Origin: Lysinibacillus sp. FSL K6-0232
GTDB taxonomy: Bacteria; Bacillota; Bacilli; Bacillales_A; Planococcaceae
DNA length: 64,000 nt
NCBI RefSeq assembly: GCF_038008325.1
Contig: NZ_JBBOYW010000001.1
Span: 3,441,501 to 3,505,500, forward strand
Direction: 5' to 3'
Numbering within the stretch: position 1 is the stretch's first letter; every line of letters starts with the position of its first letter. Position numbers and translations under genes: made by a program. Of this stretch, positions 9,437 to 16,905 are shown one piece after another. Below the pieces are notes generated by a model, which saw nothing but the letters and a program-made list of their open reading frames with translations, ran no database searches and had not been told where the DNA came from.

Positions 9437-9664
9437 TTATTCTTCGATTTTCTTGCATAAATCCTCTCCAAAAACCACTCCAAGGGAACTGCCTGAATCC
9501 CAACTGACGTGGATAGTTCCCATATCATCAACACTAGTAACCGTACCTTTATCTCCTGGCTGAAGCTTGGTATAAGGGTCATTCATCTTAAGTAGCATGA
9601 CACGAGTTCCTGGAGTGTAATAACTTCTTAGTTGCTTTAGCATTTCTGGGTGAATGATATTCAT
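9437..9664 (-). CDS. DUF4314-like phage protein
   Basis: Small protein of 75 residues with the DUF4314 pattern: YYTPGTRVMLLKM, then PGDKGTVTSVDDMGTIHVSWDSGSSLG, a beta-barrel-like fold. The function is unknown. It is common in Firmicutes prophages and mobile elements beside DNA methyltransferase and amidoligase genes. It overlaps the upstream gene by one base, so the two are co-transcribed. Confidence 0.75.
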   Translation of the reverse strand: MNIIHPEMLKQLRSYYTPGTRVMLLKMNDPYTKLQPGDKGTVTSVDDMGTIHVSWDSGSSLGVVFGEDLCKKIEE

Positions 9665-10452
9665 TATTCACTCACCTCCTCATGCTTGGCACTTCCGCTT
9701 TTGAAGGCAGAGCTACCCGACAGTTTGGAGAGGAGAATTTTTCGTTCTGTTTTGTATTCTGGACCGATAAAGCCAAGTCTTAGAAGGAAACAACGGAAAG
9801 CGTACTTTTCATTCTCCACTGATTTCTCGGTCGAGTTGACGCGGGTCTGTTTCTTTGCCATTTCACAAAGTGCTGTTACAAAGTGGGTATAAGCCTTAAC
9901 CTCCTCTGCTGAGCACTCACTTTGGAACCAAGGGAAGGTTATAAATTCCTCATTTACGATAATGGGAATAGAGTCAGTATCAAGTGCTTTCTTTATAAGG
10001 GTTTCTTTGCTTTCTACCAATCCTTTTAGGTTACCAAGTGCAGTTTCGCTAAAACCCTCCCTCGGCATTTGAATAATCAAACTAATAGCTTCTTCGGTTT
10101 CATTTGATTCGCTGTATACGGGAGGTTCTTCGCAATCACTATTTGGACTTACCCTACCCCCAAGAGCCGCTTCATTGGGAACTTGAATATTTTCAAGAAC
10201 AGGCTCTGCTGCTGGAAGTGGTGTGTCAAATTCTACTGTAACCGCCTTAAAGTCATGAAGGCCTAATAGATCATTAACCAGTTCAGAATTATCTGGTCCT
10301 CTGACTACCCCGTTTTTGTCAATGTTGTAGTCTGCCACTTCATATGCAAATGTAGGTGCTCCAAGATATCTTGCAGGAGCATTCAGTTTTTGGCTGATTG
10401 CGTTGACTAGCTCTTTTCTTTTTGCTCCTGTGACATTATAGTTTATCTGCAT
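9664..10452 (-). CDS. Phage hypothetical protein (often labelled virulence-related)
   Basis: Protein of 262 residues. The N-terminal part (MQINYNVTGAKRKELVNAIS ... YLGAPTFAYEVADYNID) and the C-terminal part (ENEKYAFRCFLLRLGFIGPEYK ... LLSKLSGSSAFKSG) resemble proteins named virulence-related in Firmicutes prophages. The C-terminal block is also found at the end of the neighbouring amidoligase (ENEKFAMRTSLNRIGFIGDEF ... LSGSAAWR), so the two genes share a small tail domain. The function is unknown; no catalytic motif was seen. Confidence 0.6.
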   Translation of the reverse strand: MQINYNVTGAKRKELVNAISQKLNAPARYLGAPTFAYEVADYNIDKNGVVRGPDNSELVNDLLGLHDFKAVTVEFDTPLPAAEPVLENIQVPNEAALGGRVSPNSDCEEPPVYSESNETEEAISLIIQMPREGFSETALGNLKGLVESKETLIKKALDTDSIPIIVNEEFITFPWFQSECSAEEVKAYTHFVTALCEMAKKQTRVNSTEKSVENEKYAFRCFLLRLGFIGPEYKTERKILLSKLSGSSAFKSGSAKHEEVSE

Positions 10453-10470
10453 TTTTTATACCGCCTTTCT

Positions 10471-10527
10471 ATTTTCAGTACATACATATATCACTCTAAA
10501 GGCTGTTAATATCAAGTCATTTAGAGC
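10471..10527 (-). promoter_or_regulatory. Second copy of the phage promoter-like repeat
   Basis: The minus strand reads TTGATA, 17 bases including CAGCCTTTAGAGT, then GATATATGTA, about 30 bases before the gene that starts at 10452. Eighteen bases (10483-10500) are identical to 9344-9361. The same spacing and -35-like hexamer suggest a shared phage promoter. Confidence 0.5.
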
Positions 10528-10553
10528 ATCTTTCTGTAGAAAAGACTCTTCCA

Positions 10554-11795
10554 TTAATCGGCGGTAGCAACGTCTGGCAGGTCACAATATCTTATTTTCG
10601 AACCATCTCTTAAAAGAAACACACCATCAGAATTTCCGACTTGCTCAATATACCTTTTCACGATGACATCGCAGTACTTTTCATCCAGTTCAATGGTGTA
10701 ACAAATTCTATCTGTCTGCTCACAGGCAATCAGTGTACTTCCTGAACCTCCAAAGGGATCAAGCACAATACAGTTACTAAGGCTCGAATTCATAATGGGG
10801 TATGCCACAAGTGCCACTGGTTTCATGGTTGGGTGGTCGCTATTTTTCTTTGGTTTCTCAAACTCCCAGATGGTGGTCTGCTTGCGGTCTGAATACCAGA
10901 GATGCTTGCCTTTCTTTTTCCATCCAAAGAGTACCGGTTCATGTTGCCATTGATAAGGAGAGCGATCGAGAACAAGGGACTGCTTTTTCCATATACAAGT
11001 ACCAGAAAGATAAAATCCTGCATCGGAGAATGCTCTTCTGAAATTGAGTCCTTCCGTATCAGCATGGAATACATAAATAGAAGCGTCCTTTGCCATCGCT
11101 GCTTCGGTGTTTTGAAATGCCGCAAGCAGAAAATCATAGAACGCTTCATTAGCCATATTGTCATTTTTGATTTTTCCAGCAGTGCCTTCATAGTTGACGT
11201 TATATGGAGGGTCCGTAACTACCAGATTGGCAGCTTTCCCATCCATCAAGACATCAAAGGTGTCTTTCTTTGTACTGTCTCCACAGACTAATCGATGCTG
11301 TCCAAGTAGCCAAACATCCCCTAAATGCGAAACAGCGGGCTTTTTCAGCTCACTGTCTACATCAAAATCATCTTCTTTTATATTATCCTTAAGGGAATCC
11401 TTGAAAAGATCGTCCAACTCTCCCGGGTCAAAACCTGTCAAAGACACATCAAAGTCTGAAGCATTTAGGTCCGTGATGAGAAGTGCTAATTTGTCTTTAT
11501 CCCAATCACCACTAATTTTATTTAGTGCAATGTTCAGCGCCTTCTCCTTTTGCTCATCCATTTCAACTACTACGCATTCTATTTCATCCATGCCCATACT
11601 CAGCAGGACTTTCAAGCGTTGATGCCCTCCGATAACTCTGCCTGTGGTCTTATTCCATATTACGGGTTCTACATATCCAAACTCCTCAAGGGAGCGTTTA
11701 AGTTTCTCATATTCCGGATCACCTGGTTTTAAATCTTTCCTTGGGTTATATTCAGCGGGGATGAGTTGTTTCGTTTTAATCTTCTCTATCAACAT
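10554..11795 (-). CDS. Fusion of ParB-like nuclease domain and DNA methyltransferase (N4-cytosine or N6-adenine)
   Basis: Site-specific DNA methyltransferase of about 413 residues that uses SAM. The N-terminal ParB/Srx-like domain (about 1-90) has the motif GRVIGGHQRL. The C-terminal methylase domain has catalytic TDPPYNVNY (motif IV) before DPFGGSGSTLIACE (motif I), the beta-class order. The start at 11795 is chosen because AGGCGG precedes it; an upstream in-frame ATG at 11822 lacks this. It overlaps the 3' end of metK. Such orphan phage enzymes mark the phage genome against host restriction; no cognate endonuclease is adjacent. Specificity cannot be read from the sequence. Confidence 0.88.
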   Translation of the reverse strand: MLIEKIKTKQLIPAEYNPRKDLKPGDPEYEKLKRSLEEFGYVEPVIWNKTTGRVIGGHQRLKVLLSMGMDEIECVVVEMDEQKEKALNIALNKISGDWDKDKLALLITDLNASDFDVSLTGFDPGELDDLFKDSLKDNIKEDDFDVDSELKKPAVSHLGDVWLLGQHRLVCGDSTKKDTFDVLMDGKAANLVVTDPPYNVNYEGTAGKIKNDNMANEAFYDFLLAAFQNTEAAMAKDASIYVFHADTEGLNFRRAFSDAGFYLSGTCIWKKQSLVLDRSPYQWQHEPVLFGWKKKGKHLWYSDRKQTTIWEFEKPKKNSDHPTMKPVALVAYPIMNSSLSNCIVLDPFGGSGSTLIACEQTDRICYTIELDEKYCDVIVKRYIEQVGNSDGVFLLRDGSKIRYCDLPDVATAD

Positions 11796-12760
11796 ACTTT
11801 TCCACCGCCTTTCTAAATTCACTGTATTTATTTACATCCTCCCACGGGAACAGACAACTGTTAAAGTGACCATAAGCCGCGGTGTCAGAGTAAATGACAT
11901 TTCTAAGACGTAGCTTTTCAATGATGGCCGCGGGTCTTAAGTTGAAAGTCTCCTGGGCAGCAAGAGTTAATATTTCATCAGAAACAGTGCCAGTACCAAG
12001 GGTATTTACAGTAAAAGCTACTGGATTTGCCTTACCAATGGCATAGGAAATACTCACTTCACATTTCTTTGCATAACCACACCAAACGATATGCTTGGCA
12101 ATATAGCGAGCCATGTAAGCACCGCTTCGGTCAACTTTGGTTGGGTCTTTACCACAAAGAGCACCACCTCCATGAGATGTAAGCCCTCCGTAGGTATCGA
12201 CCATGATTTTTCTACCGGTCAAACCCGTATCAGCAGCGGGACCACCAAGAACAAACTGACCAGATGGATTGACGAGAAGTTCTGTTTCATCATCAAAAGG
12301 GAAATCCTCAAAGCATTGCCATAAGACATTGTTAAGAATATCTGTCTTAAGTTCTTCCTGCGTTTTATTCTTATCATGCTGCACAGAAATCACAATCGTC
12401 TTTATTCTCACTGGAGTGTCATCCTCATATTCTACTGTTACCTGTGCTTTACCATCGGGAAGAATCCCTTTGATCAGCTTTCCTTTGCGACAATCATCCA
12501 GTCTCTTTACTATTCTGTGAGACAGTACAAGAGGGAGAGGAAGCATTTCTCTTGTTTCCTTTGTAGCATAACCATACATAGTTCCCTGGTCTCCGGCACC
12601 TATTGAACCGTACTGTTCATTTATTCCATTTCGTGCTTCTAGTGCGGTATTCACACCAGCCGCAATATCTACACTTTGATTATGTACATATATATAAGGT
12701 GATTAACTTTTAGACTTACACTCTTTTTCTTCGTTTTCCTGTATACTATTCTTAATAGAT

Positions 12761-13312
12761 ATGAAACGGAGAAAAATGATGCGTAAAATTGTCCTAATTC
12801 CTGAAGAACAAATTCCTGCTGCTTTAGAAGAATTAAAGCTTGTCATGAAAGAAGAAAACAATCATAAAATGTTCGTTCGCTACCAAGTGATTTATATGTT
12901 ACTTTCCGGCGAATCGTATGAAAAAATTGTCGACTATACAGGTCTTTCTTTAGCGACGCTGTTCAATTATCGCAAAGCTTATTGTGAAAAAGGGATCGCT
13001 GGACTTGGACGTAAAAAACAACCTGGTCGAAAGCGTCATTTAACGGCTGAACAAGAAGCACGAGTCGTCGCGACAATTGTCAACCAAACGCCTAAAGATG
13101 CTGGTTTTCCCGTTGAAATGAACTGGACAGCGCCTCTTCTTCGCGATTGGATTGAGCGAACATTTGGTGTGTCTTTTTCTGTACGTGGGACACGTGATTT
13201 ATTGTACCGTCTTGGTTTAAGTTATACGAAACCAACGTATACATTGGAAAAAGCAGACCCCCTCAAACAAGCAGTTTTCCTTGAAAAATTTGAACAGGCG
13301 AAAAAAAACTAA
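12761..13312 (+). CDS. IS630-family transposase, first reading frame
   Basis: Encodes the DNA-binding half of the transposase, 183 residues. It has a helix-turn-helix region (SYEKIVDYTGLSLATLFNYRK), a basic segment GRKKQPGRKRHL and a winged-helix part (WIERTFGVSFSVRGTRDLLY). The frame ends just after a run of eight A residues (13301-13308). A -1 shift there fuses it to the catalytic frame as KKKLIHGQIDRILFEDES. It is likely expressed as a frameshift fusion, as in other members of the family. Confidence 0.88.
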   Translation: MKRRKMMRKIVLIPEEQIPAALEELKLVMKEENNHKMFVRYQVIYMLLSGESYEKIVDYTGLSLATLFNYRKAYCEKGIAGLGRKKQPGRKRHLTAEQEARVVATIVNQTPKDAGFPVEMNWTAPLLRDWIERTFGVSFSVRGTRDLLYRLGLSYTKPTYTLEKADPLKQAVFLEKFEQAKKN

Positions 13313-13353
13313 TTCATGGTCAAATTGATCGTATTTTATTTGAAGACGAGTCA

Positions 13354-13842
13354 ATGATCCGTGATTACCAAGCGATTTCCAACACGTGGTTTCTTAAAGG
13401 TCAACAAAAAATCATTCCAACATATGGCCGACATCAAGGGGTTAAGCTAATTGGTACATTGGATTACGAAACGGGCGATGTATTTTGCGTGCAAGAAGAA
13501 CAATATACCGCTGTTGAATTCCTAAGTTTTTTAGAAAAAGTCATCGCTCGTTATCCGAATGAACGCATCGTGATGGTATTAGACAATGCGCGCATACACC
13601 ATGCGAAATTGATTCAACCATTTTTAGAAAAGTATCAAGATTTCTTTGAATTTCTGTTCCTTCCGCCGTACAGTCCCAATTTAAATTTAATCGAAGGACT
13701 GTGGAAATGGATGAAGACAACGGTGATCCACAATGTCTTTTACTCAAATGTCGGAAAGATTCAACGTGCTGTCCAAGGCTTTATCCAAATGATTAATCAA
13801 ACACCTGAAAATACGGTGAATAGGCTGTGCTTGAAACTCTAA
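13354..13842 (+). CDS. IS630-family transposase, catalytic DDE frame
   Basis: Catalytic half of the transposase, 162 residues from its own ATG. In the -1 frame it extends upstream to the A8 slip site, which adds the first catalytic Asp in ILFEDES. The second Asp is in VLDNARIHH and the Glu in YSPNLNLIEGLWKW, giving a complete DDE triad. It has no good ribosome site of its own, which agrees with frameshift expression. Confidence 0.88.
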   Translation: MIRDYQAISNTWFLKGQQKIIPTYGRHQGVKLIGTLDYETGDVFCVQEEQYTAVEFLSFLEKVIARYPNERIVMVLDNARIHHAKLIQPFLEKYQDFFEFLFLPPYSPNLNLIEGLWKWMKTTVIHNVFYSNVGKIQRAVQGFIQMINQTPENTVNRLCLKL

Positions 13843-14144
13843 TTTTCTTTCACCGTATATATATACATAAATCAAAAATTTTAGAGGATTGTATCCCACA
13901 TCTTTCAGTACAGTTTTTACAATGTCTCTAATGTTCACTTTCTCGCTGCAGGAGATCTCGCCCGCCACGATAATTTTCCCCTTGGTTGCCATTACCTCAC
14001 AAGCGACACGTGATGCCCTATCTTTACGTAGGCAAGCTTCCAAAATGCTATCTGCTATGATGTCGCATAGTTTGTCAGGATGTCCAGCACATACACTTTC
14101 GGCTGTTAAATATCTTTTACTCATTACATCATATCTCCTCATCT

Positions 14145-14696
14145 TTATTTTCCTCTGCGGGCAGATAGCAGTCGCTCCATCACGTCGTCCTGTGGATTTA
14201 AACCTGAATACTCTGTAGCACAATTCTCTCGAACGATTTGATATATCTCCATCCATAGCCTATTTGTCTGACTCATAAAGTTCTGACTCATCGCTACATA
14301 GGGACTTTGAATAGCATTGCCGGTGGTTGGGTGCTTGGCTAGAAAGCCAAACTCAGTTACTGCTTCCTCACACTGTATCCATCTGGCCGCACTCATGGCA
14401 TATCGCTCTAGAAGCTGTGGAAGTACCAAATGGGCACAGCCACGTTCCTCAAGCCATTTCCATGTAATTTCATAGATTTCACTTGCTACTAGGGTTTTCC
14501 CATCCTTTTGCACTGCGGAGAGCATGGCCATTGGCTTTGGCATTTCTTGCCCCTTCAGGTCAGCGGTATTTTGGAACTCAACGACTTCAATTTTTCTCTT
14601 ACCGGGATTTCCCTCTGCAATTTTGTCAGCAAGCGGTTTCTTCTTTTGACCGGAGCCTATACGGGCACCTCCACGATTTGTTCCGTCTTTGGCCAT
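14145..14696 (-). CDS. Phage terminase small subunit, P27 family
   Basis: DNA-packaging subunit that recognises phage DNA, 183 residues. It begins MAKDGTNRGGARIGSGQKKK and contains IAEGNPGKRKIEV and the helical block LLERYAMSAARWIQCEEAVTEFG typical of P27 family small subunits. It lies 20 bases upstream of metK. The large subunit is not in the window; in related phages it follows this block, past the amidoligase, where the remnant ends. Confidence 0.88.
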   Translation of the reverse strand: MAKDGTNRGGARIGSGQKKKPLADKIAEGNPGKRKIEVVEFQNTADLKGQEMPKPMAMLSAVQKDGKTLVASEIYEITWKWLEERGCAHLVLPQLLERYAMSAARWIQCEEAVTEFGFLAKHPTTGNAIQSPYVAMSQNFMSQTNRLWMEIYQIVRENCATEYSGLNPQDDVMERLLSARRGK

Positions 14697-14809
14697 TCAC
14701 TCACCTCTTTTCATCGATGGGCGCCTATTACCCTGTTTGAAACCGCGAATTTTCACGCGTTGCCCCACGCCCGTTACACAAAGAAAAAGCTGTAGAGATT
14801 TGACTCCCC

Positions 14810-15169
14810 CTACCGGTTTCCCCAACGGTCTCCATCTCTTGCTGTGATAGCAGAGTGGCAAGGAGTACAAAGAGCCATCAGATTACTCCTATCGTGAGTC
14901 CCTCCTCTTGCAAGAGGAAGAATGTGATGGACTTCATTTGCTGGGGTCAGCTTTCCTTGTCGATGGCATTCCTCACAAAGAGGATGAGCTGCAATGTAAC
15001 GGTCACGAATTCTTTTCCAAGCACGACCATAACGCTTACGGGTTGCTGGGTCACGGTCATACTTCTCATACCGTGCAGCTTCCTTCTTGCCATGCTCTTC
15101 ACAAAAGCGCTTGTCGGTTAGCTCTGGGCAACCAGGGTAAGAGCACGGTCGCTTAGGTTTCTTTGGCAT
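14810..15169 (-). CDS. HNH endonuclease
   Basis: Phage HNH nuclease of about 119 residues. Paired zinc-binding cysteines lie in CSYPGCPEL and CEEC, then the HNH core reads ANEVHHILPLARGGTHDRSNLMALCTPCH with catalytic His-His, Asn and a terminal zinc pair. Such nucleases sit beside terminase genes and assist DNA packaging in several phages. The start at 15169 is chosen because AAGGAGGTG lies 5 bases upstream. Expression may be attenuated by the hairpin just ahead of it. Confidence 0.88.
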   Translation of the reverse strand: MPKKPKRPCSYPGCPELTDKRFCEEHGKKEAARYEKYDRDPATRKRYGRAWKRIRDRYIAAHPLCEECHRQGKLTPANEVHHILPLARGGTHDRSNLMALCTPCHSAITARDGDRWGNR

Positions 15170-15195
15170 ACGGCACCTCCTTTTACCCATAGAAA

Positions 15196-15230
15196 AAGCC
15201 CTCGCAGGAGAAATGCTCCCGTGAAGGCTT
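15196..15230 (-). terminator. Terminator or attenuator hairpin ahead of the HNH gene
   Basis: On the minus strand AAGCCTTCACGGGAG pairs with CTCCTGCGAGGGCT (a few mismatches) around a CATTT loop and is followed by TTTTTCT. It ends about 28 bases before the HNH start, a position suited to control of entry into the late genes. Confidence 0.55.
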
Positions 15231-15290
15231 CTGTTTATTAATATTCCATACTACCATTATATAACTTTCACTACGGACAAACAGTGTCAC

Positions 15291-15320
15291 CGTATGCCAA
15301 ACTATGCCAAAGTGTGCCAA
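15291..15320 (-). repeat. Three 10-bp tandem repeats with TTGGCA core
   Basis: Exactly spaced units CGTATGCCAA, ACTATGCCAA and AGTGTGCCAA lie about 120 bases upstream of the HNH gene. One helical turn between units puts all TTGGCA cores (minus strand) on the same face of the DNA. This looks like a binding array for a phage late-gene activator. Confidence 0.5.
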
Positions 15321-15498
15321 CTTTTTATAATTATCGCGATTGACTTGTGGAACTCTTGCTTTAAACGTGTGTTAAAATAGAATTGAGAATAATAAATTTA
15401 TGAAGTTGGTTTTCAACAATCAGGCCAGATTGTGGAGGAAGGATTAGATATTTATTCTAATGAATAAGACTATAAGACAAATGAAGTGTAAAATATGT

Positions 15499-15553
15499 TT
15501 GACATCTCATTTGTCTTTTTTTTATAATTAAGATGTAAAAAACCTTTTACACC
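15499..15553 (+). promoter_or_regulatory. Strong sigma-A promoter with overlapping inverted repeat, XRE operon
   Basis: TTGACA (15499-15504), an 18-bp spacer and TATAAT (15523-15528) precede the XRE gene. Just downstream GATGTAAAA and TTTTACACC (15532-15553) form an inverted repeat, a good candidate for autoregulation by the XRE protein. GTGTAAAA also occurs upstream at 15487-15494. Confidence 0.7.
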
Positions 15554-15580
15554 TTATTAAATCTAAAGGTGGCTTAGTAA

Positions 15581-15790
15581 ATGGAAAATAGAATTAAGGA
15601 GTACAGAGAAAAAAGCAGTCTTTCACAAGGGAAATTAGCAGAATTATGCAATGTAAGTAGACAAACGATTAACGCTATTGAGAACAATAAATATGACCCA
15701 AGTTTGCAGTTAGCATTTGATATAGCAAGGACTTTGGGAGTCACTATGGAAGATTTATTTATCTCTGAGAATGGGGGAGGAACGGAATGA
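15581..15790 (+). CDS. XRE-family transcriptional regulator
   Basis: DNA-binding regulator of 69 residues, almost only a helix-turn-helix domain (LSQGKLAELCNVSRQTINAIENNKYDPSLQLAFDIARTLGVTMEDLF). It is of the short YozG/Cro type. A GGTGG ribosome site precedes it. The stop overlaps the next start by ATGA, so it forms a two-gene unit with the membrane protein. The unit lies on the plus strand, opposite to the phage genes around it, with its own promoter and terminator. That marks it as a cargo module rather than the phage repressor. Confidence 0.88.
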   Translation: MENRIKEYREKSSLSQGKLAELCNVSRQTINAIENNKYDPSLQLAFDIARTLGVTMEDLFISENGGGTE

Positions 15791-16179
15791 ATAAAACTAA
15801 AAGTATTGTAGCTATTTTAGTCTTTATTGCCTTTCTATCAATTGTAGGGTTTTCCTTATACAAATGGGTTAGTTTTGGAACTATAGATGCAGCTGGTATA
15901 TTCTTTAGTTTTCTAGCTTTAAGCTATTTTTTTAATTGGCTTAATTGGGGGCATCATGAAGGCGGTGGCGAGAAAGATGAATTAGATAGACATATTGAAA
16001 CTCAAAGTGCCAAAATAGGTTATTATGTACTGATGATTCTATCTGGTTTAATATTATTTATTTCTGAAGGAACCGGTAATTTCAATAATATTGATAATTA
16101 TCCACTGGTTATAGTGGTAGGTCTAACATTTGTTACGGTCCCAATTACAGAATTTATTTATTCAAAGAAGTACAAGTAA
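15787..16179 (+). CDS. Four-segment membrane protein coupled to the XRE regulator
   Basis: Integral membrane protein of 130 residues with four hydrophobic segments (SIVAILVFIAFLSIVGFSLY, GIFFSFLALSYFFNWL, YYVLMILSGLILFIS, PLVIVVGLTFVTVPIT) and a charged loop GHHEGGGEKDELDRHIE. Pairs of a short XRE regulator and a small DUF-type membrane protein of this layout are widespread in Bacilli; the function is unknown. Confidence 0.65.
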   Translation: MNKTKSIVAILVFIAFLSIVGFSLYKWVSFGTIDAAGIFFSFLALSYFFNWLNWGHHEGGGEKDELDRHIETQSAKIGYYVLMILSGLILFISEGTGNFNNIDNYPLVIVVGLTFVTVPITEFIYSKKYK

Positions 16180-16221
16180 TAATAATGTTTATATTAAACA
16201 ATCGGGCGCAATTGTTTAAAC

Positions 16222-16266
16222 AAAAAAGGCATTACATGGTAGCAGAAATATGTAATGCCTTTTCAT
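16222..16266. terminator. Bidirectional terminator
   Basis: A 14-bp perfect stem (AAAAGGCATTACAT with ATGTAATGCCTTTT) with A-rich and T-rich flanks separates the converging XRE operon and phage genes. Immediately upstream is a perfect 12-bp palindrome TTGTTTAAACAA. Confidence 0.8.
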
Positions 16267-16273
16267 TTTCCGA

Positions 16274-16687
16274 TTATTTTGGAACCTTTAGATGTTGCAA
16301 AGCGGATGAATGGAGTCTATGCACGGTTCTCATAGAAACATTAAGGTTGACACAGATTTCTTCCCAGTTAAGAAAGTTAATGTATCGGTAGCGAAGAATC
16401 AGCTTCTCATCTACGTTTTCCATCTGGTTAATTGCTTCACGGATATCTGATTTAAGCTTTACTAGCCGTTCAACCTCTTGTTGTATCTGTTGCTCCAAAT
16501 CTACTATTCTAATCACATACTTTTCAAAGGGTGGGTCAGTACTCTTGGTTCGACTGACTTTCTCATCAAGCACAGGGGATGAAACACTTCTTGATAAATC
16601 CCTTAAGTTTTGCAACTCTTCAAGGTCGGAGTTAATCAATTCATTCAAACGGTAAGCCTGTTTTAAGAATTCCTTAGCTGTCATCAT
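16274..16687 (-). CDS. DUF1492-type phage regulator (sigma-region-4-like)
   Basis: Protein of 137 residues with a long coiled-coil N-terminal part (LEQQIQQEVERLVKLKSDIREAIN) and a C-terminal sigma-70 region-4-like helix-turn-helix (ILRYRYINFLNWEEICVNLNVSMRTVHRLHSSALQHL). Proteins of this type in Firmicutes phages act as late-transcription regulators (ArpU/DUF1492 group). The start overlaps the previous stop by ATGA. It is the last early gene before the late block and might act on the repeats at 15291-15320 (inference). Confidence 0.8.
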   Translation of the reverse strand: MMTAKEFLKQAYRLNELINSDLEELQNLRDLSRSVSSPVLDEKVSRTKSTDPPFEKYVIRIVDLEQQIQQEVERLVKLKSDIREAINQMENVDEKLILRYRYINFLNWEEICVNLNVSMRTVHRLHSSALQHLKVPK

Positions 16688-16905
16688 CGCACCACCTCCT
16701 CTTGTAGTTGTTGAATTAACATGTCAGGGTTTAGAGAGGTGAGGACATTGAACAATTCAGAATGAAAGAAGCACTCAACCTCACGTTTTGTATATAAAGC
16801 AGAATCATTGCGAGGGTGTTTTGCTAGTCTTTTCAGTGCAAAACGATAATCTTTAACTGCCTGTAGAATAATGGCATTCGCCAGTTTTTCAAATGCATCC
16901 ATCAT
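16684..16905 (-). CDS. Small phage protein of unknown function
   Basis: Helical protein of 73 residues (MMDAFEKLANAIILQAVKDYRFALKRLAKHP). Its stop and start overlap both neighbours by 4 bases, so it is part of a tightly coupled phage operon. Similar short proteins sit in this position between the SNF2 helicase and DUF1492 genes in related prophages. No domain of known function was seen. Confidence 0.65.
   Translation of the reverse strand: MMDAFEKLANAIILQAVKDYRFALKRLAKHPRNDSALYTKREVECFFHSELFNVLTSLNPDMLIQQLQEEVVR

Larger units (their letters stand above)
12689..13865 (+). mobile_element. IS630/Tc1-mariner-family insertion sequence, copy 1
   Basis: The element has a 1159-bp core (12697-13855) with TA-rich ends and short imperfect inverted repeats: TATATATAAGGTGA on the left, TATATATACGGTGA on the right read inward. 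It inserted in metK at a TA-containing site, as expected for the family. The exact ends are blurred because the target and ends are all TA repeats. A second copy with the same core length and identical encoded proteins lies at 44225-45403 in the opposite orientation. Confidence 0.9.
11776..14124 (-). pseudogene. metK: S-adenosylmethionine synthetase, split by an IS630-family element
   Basis: Phage-borne methionine adenosyltransferase, which makes SAM from ATP and methionine. The first part starts at the ATG at 14124 (MSKRYLTAESVCAGHPDK, with the ATP-binding GHPDK) and runs to FLIYV near 13870. The second part resumes as HNQSVDIAAGVNTALEARNG near 12685 and continues through GAGDQGTMYGYA, GGPAADTGLTGRKI and GGALCGKDPTKVDRSGAY to 11776. 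The IS lies in the middle in opposite orientation. Removing it joins IYV to HNQSVD in one frame. The gene lies next to the methyltransferase that would use its product. GAGGAG precedes the start. Confidence 0.9.

Noticed and set aside
13744-14256. A 170-residue minus-strand frame read as one gene
   Set aside because: It is the metK N-terminus from 14124 running into IS630 end sequence; both the extra N-terminal 44 residues and the C-terminal part are artefacts.
15291-15320. CRISPR-like repeat
   Set aside because: The units are 10 bp with no spacers and no cas genes are present; an operator array is more likely.
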